A DNA stretch of 9,522 nucleotides from JABFXC01 sp035551575 (lineage in GTDB: Bacteria > Gemmatimonadota > Gemmatimonadetes > Gemmatimonadales > Gemmatimonadaceae). The stretch is from assembly GCA_035551575.1 (NCBI GenBank), contig DASZNJ010000085.1, forward strand, positions 1-9,522. Direction: 5' to 3'. This document shows, one piece after another, positions 1-4,358 of the stretch. Both the position numbers and the translations under genes were made by a program. The stretch's first letter is position 1. Every line of letters starts with the position of its first letter. The notes under the pieces are model-generated. The model did no database searches. It saw only the letters and a program-made list of their open reading frames with translations, and was not told the DNA's origin.

Positions 1-159
1 CGAGACCATCTCGCCCCGCTTGCCCCCAATGCAGTTCAGGCCCCGGCGAACGGAAGCCCGCAGCCGCGCTGGCTCTCCTGGCCCTCCGCGCCTCCTGGAA
101 AACACATCCGCCGTTCAACCGCAACAGCTCCCCACCTCCAGCGTTAGGCAGCGACGCGC
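1..159. other. Region without a supportable gene at window edge
   Basis: This stretch lies downstream of the minus-strand TonB-family gene and runs to the window edge. No reading frame here has a convincing ribosome binding site or family resemblance. A 23-codon minus-strand frame (ATG at 105-107, stop at 36-38) has no Shine-Dalgarno sequence and is not called. The heptamer CTCCTGG occurs twice (75-81 and 92-98). A 5-bp inverted repeat with a 3-base loop sits at 1-13. One copy of the recurring octamer CGTTAGGC is at 142-149, just after the TonB-gene stop. No terminator with a T run is visible. Confidence 0.5.
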
Positions 160-867
160 TCATCGGGCGCCGGCGGCGATGTCGAAGCGATAGGAGCGCT
201 CGACGAGGGTGCGGACGCGATGGCCGGAGACTTCGCCGGGGGTGAAGCGGGCCTGGCGGAGCGAGGCGATCACGGCGCGGGCGAACAGTTCGTGGCTCGA
301 CTCGATGACGCGCACGGACGCAAGCTCGGCGCGGCCAGTGGTATCGACGACGAAGCGCACGCGTACCCTGCCGCTGATGCCGGCGGCGCGCAGCGCTTCC
401 GGATAGGCCGGCGCACGATCCGTGAGCGCGCGGAGAGGGACGTCGACGGTCGCGTCGGTGGCGACGCCGCTGCCGCCAGCCGCGACCCCAGGTCCGCTTC
501 CCCCGCCACCGATCTCGGAGAGGAGGGCGGTGTCGGCAGTACCACCCCCGCGAGCGGGTGCAGTGCCGGGAAGTGTCGGGTCGAACGTCGGCATCGGGGT
601 GTCGACGTCCGGCAACTGCGGAACGGTCGTGCGGGTGCCGGTGCTCCCCATCCGAGGGCGCCGAACGGGCCCGGACGGGATGCCGGACGGTGGCGGATCG
701 ATGAAGATGACGCGCGTGGTATCACGCGTGAACGTCGGCCCTGGCTCTCCCGTCGCGGTCGCGGCGACGGCAAGCACGATGATCGTGCTGTGGACGGCGA
801 CGCTCACCGCCCCGCCCCACGCCGACTTGTTCCGCCGCGCCCCTGATTCCAGCAGTCGATCGAGCAT
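160..867 (-). CDS. TonB-family energy transducer protein
   Basis: This 235-residue protein has the architecture of TonB, which couples the inner-membrane proton gradient (with ExbB/ExbD) to outer-membrane transporters. A short cytoplasmic N-terminus with basic residues (RR at 11-12, K14) is followed by one membrane segment at about 16-38. That segment holds Ser22 and His26, the same S-x-x-x-H spacing as Ser16/His20 of E. coli TonB. A Pro/Gly-rich periplasmic linker covers about 40-140. The C-terminal TonB domain is at about 151-232, with the typical Tyr155-Pro156 followed by 'EALRAAGISGRVRVRFVVD' and a terminal beta-strand around 220-230. I chose the ATG at 865-867 because GGAGGT lies 4 bases upstream; a frame-open ATG at 894 has no such site and would add nine residues unlike a TonB N-terminus. 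No exbB, exbD or receptor gene is in the window, so the partner is unknown. Family assignment is firm; the substrate system is not inferable. Confidence 0.88.
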   Translation of the reverse strand: MLDRLLESGARRNKSAWGGAVSVAVHSTIIVLAVAATATGEPGPTFTRDTTRVIFIDPPPSGIPSGPVRRPRMGSTGTRTTVPQLPDVDTPMPTFDPTLPGTAPARGGGTADTALLSEIGGGGSGPGVAAGGSGVATDATVDVPLRALTDRAPAYPEALRAAGISGRVRVRFVVDTTGRAELASVRVIESSHELFARAVIASLRQARFTPGEVSGHRVRTLVERSYRFDIAAGAR

Positions 868-875
868 CGCTACCT

Positions 876-904
876 CCGGTGAGTGGCATGTCAACCCTCA
901 CCGG
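876..904 (-). promoter_or_regulatory. Inverted repeat overlapping the ribosome binding site of the TonB-family gene
   Basis: On the minus strand CCGGTGAG (897-904) and CTCACCGG (876-883) form a perfect 8-bp inverted repeat with a 13-base spacer. The final GG of the inner arm is also the first GG of the GGAGGT ribosome binding site (872-877) for the gene starting at 867. In mRNA the hairpin would hide half of that site; in DNA it could be an operator. The spacer contains a perfect TTGACA (889-894), but no -10 element sits at the right distance before the start codon. The repeat is directly visible; its function is inference. Confidence 0.45.
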
Positions 905-990
905 CACGATAGGCGCGCCCGGTTAAGCCGCTGTGTCGCCCGGATTACGCGATGATGAACGAAACGTTAGGAAACGCCGGCCACGAAGAC

Positions 991-1028
991 GCGACGGGCG
1001 GCGAAGCACCTGCTTCGCCGCCCGTCGC
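991..1028 (-). terminator. 18-bp perfect hairpin downstream of csbD
   Basis: GCGACGGGCGGCGAAGCA (991-1008) and its exact reverse complement (1011-1028) are separated by only two bases, so the RNA would form about 17 base pairs with a four-base loop. It begins 16 bases past the csbD stop codon on the minus strand and is the best terminator candidate for that gene. No U tract follows on either strand, so it may instead protect the mRNA 3' end or work with Rho. It also separates csbD from the TonB-family gene on the same strand. Confidence 0.65.
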
Positions 1029-1044
1029 TGCAGTGCCGTCGAGA

Positions 1045-1251
1045 TCAGATCTTGTCGTCGATCTTGCGCTGCGCTTCGCCGACCTTCTGCTGGACCTTGC
1101 CGGCCACGCGCTCGGCCTTGCCCTTGAGCTCCTGGCTCTCGTTCCCGGTGATGTCGCCGACGTTGTCGCGAACGACGCCCTTCGCCTCGCGCGCCTTGCC
1201 CTTCGCCTCATTCTCGATGCCGCGCTGGGTAAGATCCTTGTCGTTGTTCAT
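1045..1251 (-). CDS. csbD: CsbD-family general stress protein
   Basis: This is a 68-residue, highly charged, cysteine-free protein of the CsbD/YjbJ family, small hydrophilic proteins that are abundant in stress or stationary phase in several bacteria and whose biochemical role is not established. The family signature is visible as two related Gly-Lys-rich blocks: 'ENEAKGKAREAKGVVRDNVG' at about 13-32, then a GKAERVAGKVQQKVGEAQRK block at about 44-63. Its length matches E. coli YjbJ (69 residues). The ATG at 1249-1251 is preceded on the minus strand by GGAG seven bases upstream. The gene is divergent from the potassium transporter, with 242 bp between start codons, and is followed by a strong hairpin. 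Control by osmotic or general stress is plausible from the family, but no promoter motif could be assigned. Confidence 0.9.
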   Translation of the reverse strand: MNNDKDLTQRGIENEAKGKAREAKGVVRDNVGDITGNESQELKGKAERVAGKVQQKVGEAQRKIDDKI

Positions 1252-1493
1252 CTGGCTTCTCCGTCAAGAGTCACGTGCGTGTCGTCGGTCACTCTGCAGC
1301 GCCCCCCGGCGCCGCTCTGTCCTCCCCTGGAAGGCAAGCGGCGTGCCGATGGACCGCGTTCCCGGGGCTACACCGGACCGGGCGGTGCGGTACATTTGGT
1401 GAGGCACGGCACGGCGTACGCGTTACCTGCTGCAGGGCCACGCGCCGGTTCGTGCCTTTGCGTTGGTGCCGGCAGTCCCGAGCAGTCTTCTTC
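1252..1493. promoter_or_regulatory. Divergent intergenic region between csbD and kup
   Basis: The 242 bp between the two divergent start codons must hold promoters for both genes. Visible elements: an imperfect inverted repeat, GAGTCAC (1268-1274) with GTCACTC (1288-1294), about 17 bases upstream of the csbD start; a CACCG/CGGTG inverted repeat (1371-1375 and 1383-1387); and a lone -10-like TACATT at 1391-1396 about 100 bases before kup with no matching -35 box. The inverted repeats could be operators. No conserved c-di-AMP riboswitch core was recognised upstream of kup, although such elements control kup genes in other bacteria. Confidence 0.35.
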
Positions 1494-3557
1494 ATGAACA
1501 GTCAACCCGCCCGCCGCGCGAGCAGTCCAGCGGCGACGCCAGTGACCGATACAGCGACGACACCCGCAGCACCCGAGCCCGGACCGGCACCCGCAGCACC
1601 GGCGGCACCAGCCGCACCGCCATCGCCGGCCGGGGCGACGCCGCGAAGCACGTTCGCGCAGCGCCCGCACGTCGAGGGGCGGCCGACCGGCAAGCGGCTC
1701 GCGCTGCTAGGCCTAACGGCACTCGGCGTCGTCTACGGGGACATCGGCACGAGCCCGCTCTACGCGCTCCGCGAGTGCTTCAAGCCGGAGTACGGCCTGG
1801 CCGTGAACGAGGCGAACGTCCACGGGATCCTCTCGCTGATCGTCTGGTCGCTGATCCTCGTCGTCAGCGTCAAGTACATCGTCTTCATCATGAAGGCGGA
1901 CAACCGGGGCGAGGGCGGGATCCTCGCCCTCCTCGCGCTGCTCCTCCAGCGGACGCACCGGACCGCCGATTCGAAGACGCGCTCGCTGCTCGTCGCCCTC
2001 GGATTGTTCGGCGCGGCGCTGCTCTACGGCGACGGGATCATCACGCCGGCGGTCTCGGTGCTGTCGGCGGTGGAGGGGATCGAGGTCGCCACCCCGGCCT
2101 TCGCGCACTGGGTGGTCCCGCTGACGCTGGTGATCCTGTTCGGGCTGTTCATGTTCCAGAAGCTCGGGACCGGTCGCGTCGGCGTGACCTTCGGGCCGGT
2201 GATGATGGTCTGGTTCGTTTCTATCGGTGCGCTCGGCCTGCGCGAGATCCTCAATGCGCCGGCCGTGCTGTCGGCGTTCAACCCGTGGTACGCGTTCGCC
2301 TTCTTCTTCGAGCACAACCTGCGCGCCTTCTTCGTGCTCGGCGCCGTCGTGCTCGCGGTGACCGGCGCCGAGGCGCTCTACGCGGACATGGGGCACTTCG
2401 GGAAGCGGCCGATCCGGTTCGCCTGGTTCGCGATCGCCCTCCCCTGCCTGCTCCTGAACTACTTCGGCCAGGGAGCGCTCGTCCTGCGCGGCGGGATCGA
2501 GGCGGCGGCGAACCCGTTCTACCTGCTGACACCGAAGCCCCTCCTCATCCCGATGGTCGTGCTGGCCACGATGGCGGCGATCATCGCGTCGCAGGCGCTG
2601 ATCTCGGGCGCGTTCTCGCTGACGCAGCAGAGCGTGCAGCTCGGCTACTCGCCGCGCGTGCAGATCATCCACACGTCGCGCAAGGAAGTCGGGCAGGTCT
2701 ACATCCCGGAGGTGAACTGGGCGCTCATGGTCGGGTGCCTTCTTCTCGTCCTCGCCTTCCGCAGCTCGAGCGGGCTGGCGGCGGCGTACGGCATCGCGGT
2801 CACCGGGACGATGGCGATCACCTCGATCCTCTACGCCGTGGTGGCAAGGTCACGCTGGGGCTGGTCGAAGCTGGCGGTGGGGGCGCTGACGGCGCTCTTC
2901 CTTCTCGTCGACGTCGCCTTCCTCGTCGCGAACGCGATCAAGATCGAATTCGGCGGCTGGGTGCCGCTGGCGATCGCGACGGTGATCTTCACCCTGATGA
3001 GCACCTGGAAGCGCGGCCGCGCGCAGCTCGGCGAGCTGCTGCAGCGGGGGTCGCTGCCGCTCAGCCTCTTCCTCGAGGACGTCGAGCGGCGGAAGCCGCC
3101 GCGCGTCCCCGGCACGGCGGTGTTCATGACGTCGTCGGCCGACGGCGCGCCGGTGGTCCTCCTCCATCACGTGAAGCACAACAAGGTGCTGCACCAGCAG
3201 GTGGTGCTCATGTCGGTGACCGCGGAGGAGGTTCCGGAGATTCCCGGCGACGAGCGCGTCACCCTCGAGGATCTCGGCCAGGGCTTCTTCCGCGTCCGCG
3301 CACGATACGGCTTCATGGAGTCGCCGGACGTGGAGGAGATCCTCGTCTGCGCCGCCGAGGCCGGGCTGCGCGCAAAGCCGCAGGAGACGAGCTTCTACCT
3401 CGGCCGCGAGCGGCTGATCCCGCGGGCGAAGGGCGGGATGATGCAGTGGCGGAAGAAGCTGTTCGTCCTGATGTCGCGCAACGCGCGCTCGGCGACGGAG
3501 TTCTTCAACATCCCGCCGAACCGCGTCGTCGAGCTCGGGACGCAGCTCGAGTTCTGA
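1494..3557 (+). CDS. kup: Kup-type low-affinity potassium transporter
   Basis: This 687-residue inner-membrane protein is a K+ uptake permease of the Kup/HAK/KT family, which imports potassium with protons. The family signatures are clear: 'GVVYGDIGTSPLYALRE' at 78-94 and 'LLYGDGIITPAVSVLSAVEG' at 176-195. Asp83 and Asp180 fall where E. coli Kup has Asp23 and Glu116, by my recollection of that sequence. Hydrophobic segments consistent with about 12 membrane helices run from about 68 to 500, and a soluble C-terminal domain covers about 525-687. A Pro/Ala-rich stretch of about 65 residues precedes the conserved core; E. coli Kup (622 residues) has only a short leader there. I chose the ATG at 1494-1496 as the only ATG close to the core; no Shine-Dalgarno sequence precedes it, only the pyrimidine tract TCTTCTTC. 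The frame stays open upstream to 1275, but that sequence looks noncoding. Two rare CTA leucine codons occur at about 1707-1715, next to a copy of the CGTTAGGC motif. Confidence 0.95.
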   Translation: MNSQPARRASSPAATPVTDTATTPAAPEPGPAPAAPAAPAAPPSPAGATPRSTFAQRPHVEGRPTGKRLALLGLTALGVVYGDIGTSPLYALRECFKPEYGLAVNEANVHGILSLIVWSLILVVSVKYIVFIMKADNRGEGGILALLALLLQRTHRTADSKTRSLLVALGLFGAALLYGDGIITPAVSVLSAVEGIEVATPAFAHWVVPLTLVILFGLFMFQKLGTGRVGVTFGPVMMVWFVSIGALGLREILNAPAVLSAFNPWYAFAFFFEHNLRAFFVLGAVVLAVTGAEALYADMGHFGKRPIRFAWFAIALPCLLLNYFGQGALVLRGGIEAAANPFYLLTPKPLLIPMVVLATMAAIIASQALISGAFSLTQQSVQLGYSPRVQIIHTSRKEVGQVYIPEVNWALMVGCLLLVLAFRSSSGLAAAYGIAVTGTMAITSILYAVVARSRWGWSKLAVGALTALFLLVDVAFLVANAIKIEFGGWVPLAIATVIFTLMSTWKRGRAQLGELLQRGSLPLSLFLEDVERRKPPRVPGTAVFMTSSADGAPVVLLHHVKHNKVLHQQVVLMSVTAEEVPEIPGDERVTLEDLGQGFFRVRARYGFMESPDVEEILVCAAEAGLRAKPQETSFYLGRERLIPRAKGGMMQWRKKLFVLMSRNARSATEFFNIPPNRVVELGTQLEF

Positions 3558-3598
3558 CGGGACGCGCGATCCGCGGCGGCCGCGCAGCGTGTTGACGG

Positions 3599-3619
3599 CG
3601 CGGTAACGACGTTGCCGCG
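3599..3619 (+). terminator. Candidate hairpin terminator after kup
   Basis: CGCGGTAAC (3599-3607) and GTTGCCGCG (3611-3619) pair over 9 bp, with one U-G pair, around a GAC loop. The hairpin starts 42 bases past the kup stop. No T run follows, so intrinsic termination is uncertain. Confidence 0.4.
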
Positions 3620-3911
3620 GGCGGCGGTGAGGGAAGCGTCGCTCGAGGCGCGCGAGATCGAGCCGGCGCCGGCTTCGCTGCGCGCCAGGCAGCGGCTCCC
3701 GGCCTCGACTCCGAGGGCGCGAAGCGCGGCAACCTCGTCATCGCCGGCCGCATCGCGGGCGGGCGCGGATGTCGAACGGGAAAAGGCCGACGTCACCGCA
3801 TGCTGTGGACGTTAGGCGGGTGCGCTCAGCAGTCTCGCGCCGAGTGTGAGGGGGGCGCGCGGTTTCTCGGGGAAGATGGCGGCGACGGCGGGTCGAAGGG
3901 CGGTTGTTCAA

Positions 3912-4112
3912 CAGAAGGCTCGGAGGGCGCGGAAAGCCCTGGACGGCAGCTTTCGTTGCGCCAGCGCTCAACTGGTTGGGGCAACCGGGAGAGATGCTCT
4001 CACCTGCCTGGCGCCAGCCTTTTTCACGTGCCGGCTTCTGGAGACTCGTGCGCGAATGGAGTGCCACGCGCCCGTCGAGCACCAACAGGTTGGGACCGCG
4101 TTTTCGCGGGTC
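3912..4112 (+). ncRNA. Candidate structured RNA or long leader (hairpin-dense region)
   Basis: Exact pairings visible on reading: CAGAAG (3912-3917) with CTTCTG (4035-4040), closing a 129-base domain; GGCGC (3926-3930) with GCGCC (3958-3962), stacked on GAAAGC (3932-3937) with GCTTTC (3949-3954); CTGGTTG (3972-3978) with CAACCGG (3982-3988), one U-G pair, loop GGG; GAGAG (3989-3993) with CTCTC (3997-4001), loop ATG; CTCG and GCGCG (4045-4054) with CGCGC and CGAG (4067-4079); CCAAC with GTTGG (4082-4093); and GACCGCG with CGCGGGTC around TTTT (4094-4112, one bulge). The arm at 3958-3964 (GCGCCAG) can alternatively pair with CTGGCGC (4008-4014), which is followed by TTTTT (4020-4024). That helix excludes the 3926-3962 one, as in an attenuator or riboswitch. 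I could not match it to RNase P, tmRNA, SRP, 6S or common riboswitch cores. The strand is not certain; plus is preferred because of the T run and the downstream gene. Confidence 0.4.
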
Positions 4113-4303
4113 TCCCGGATCACCGCGGATCGTTCCTGGTGGCGGCGGCGCTCGGCGTGGCCGCCCGAAGCCCGGGCAGGATCCGCGTACCCGCGTCGTC
4201 GCGAAATGGTCGTTCCCACCCAGTACGAACCGGATCAACCCGGGAGAGCGCCGGGAGCATCCCGCCCTGCGTGCCTCACGAGGCCCGGCGAAAAGGGCGG
4301 CCG

Positions 4304-4332
4304 TTGACCACCGTCGTGCTCGCCGACAGTTT
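4304..4332 (+). promoter_or_regulatory. Weak promoter candidate for the M14 peptidase gene
   Basis: TTGACC (4304-4309) is a good -35 match, with a 17-base spacer to CAGTTT (4327-4332), a poor -10 match. Transcription would begin about 20 bases before the ATG at 4359. If this promoter is real, the upstream hairpin region is a separate RNA and not the leader of this gene. Confidence 0.22.
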
Positions 4333-4358
4333 GGGGCTCAACCTCTTTCCCTTCTCGA

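Larger units (their letters stand above)
3558..4358 (+). other. Long intergenic region of about 800 bp between kup and the M14 peptidase gene
   Basis: No gene is called here. Open frames exist on both strands, but they lack ribosome binding sites, overlap each other and match no family I recognise. Contents in order: the candidate kup terminator (3599-3619); a perfect 14-bp palindrome AGCCGGCGCCGGCT (3661-3674); a CGTTAGGC octamer (3810-3817); a dense series of hairpins at about 3912-4112, annotated separately; GCCTC/GAGGC and other short GC-rich inverted repeats near 4275; and a weak promoter-like pair just before the peptidase start. A plus-strand frame at about 3612-3815 has fairly GC-rich third positions, but it starts with TTG, has no ribosome binding site and encodes a low-complexity Ala/Arg sequence. 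The base composition is somewhat more mixed than in the flanking genes, with more A/T-containing runs. Confidence 0.55.

Noticed and set aside
889..894. Perfect TTGACA on the minus strand as a -35 box for the TonB-family gene
   Set aside because: A -10 box 17 bases downstream would fall on the start codon and does not resemble TATAAT.
1275..1493. Upstream in-frame extension of kup by 73 codons
   Set aside because: It has no ribosome binding site, its composition (many Arg, Cys and Trp residues) is unlike the protein, and it would consume almost the whole csbD-kup promoter region.
1713..2672. A 319-codon minus-strand frame opposite kup
   Set aside because: It lies wholly within a transporter gene with unmistakable family signatures; the product is a low-complexity Arg/Glu/Asp sequence.
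3395..3796. Minus-strand frame with a stretch (LRALGVEAGSR) that faintly recalls FeoA-type domains
   Set aside because: It begins with GTG without a ribosome binding site, the rest does not follow the FeoA pattern, and its 3' half overlaps the kup coding sequence in antisense.
3912..4112. RNase P RNA, tmRNA, SRP RNA, or cobalamin, SAM or c-di-GMP riboswitch
   Set aside because: The conserved core sequences I know for these classes are absent on both strands; only the hairpin density is supported.
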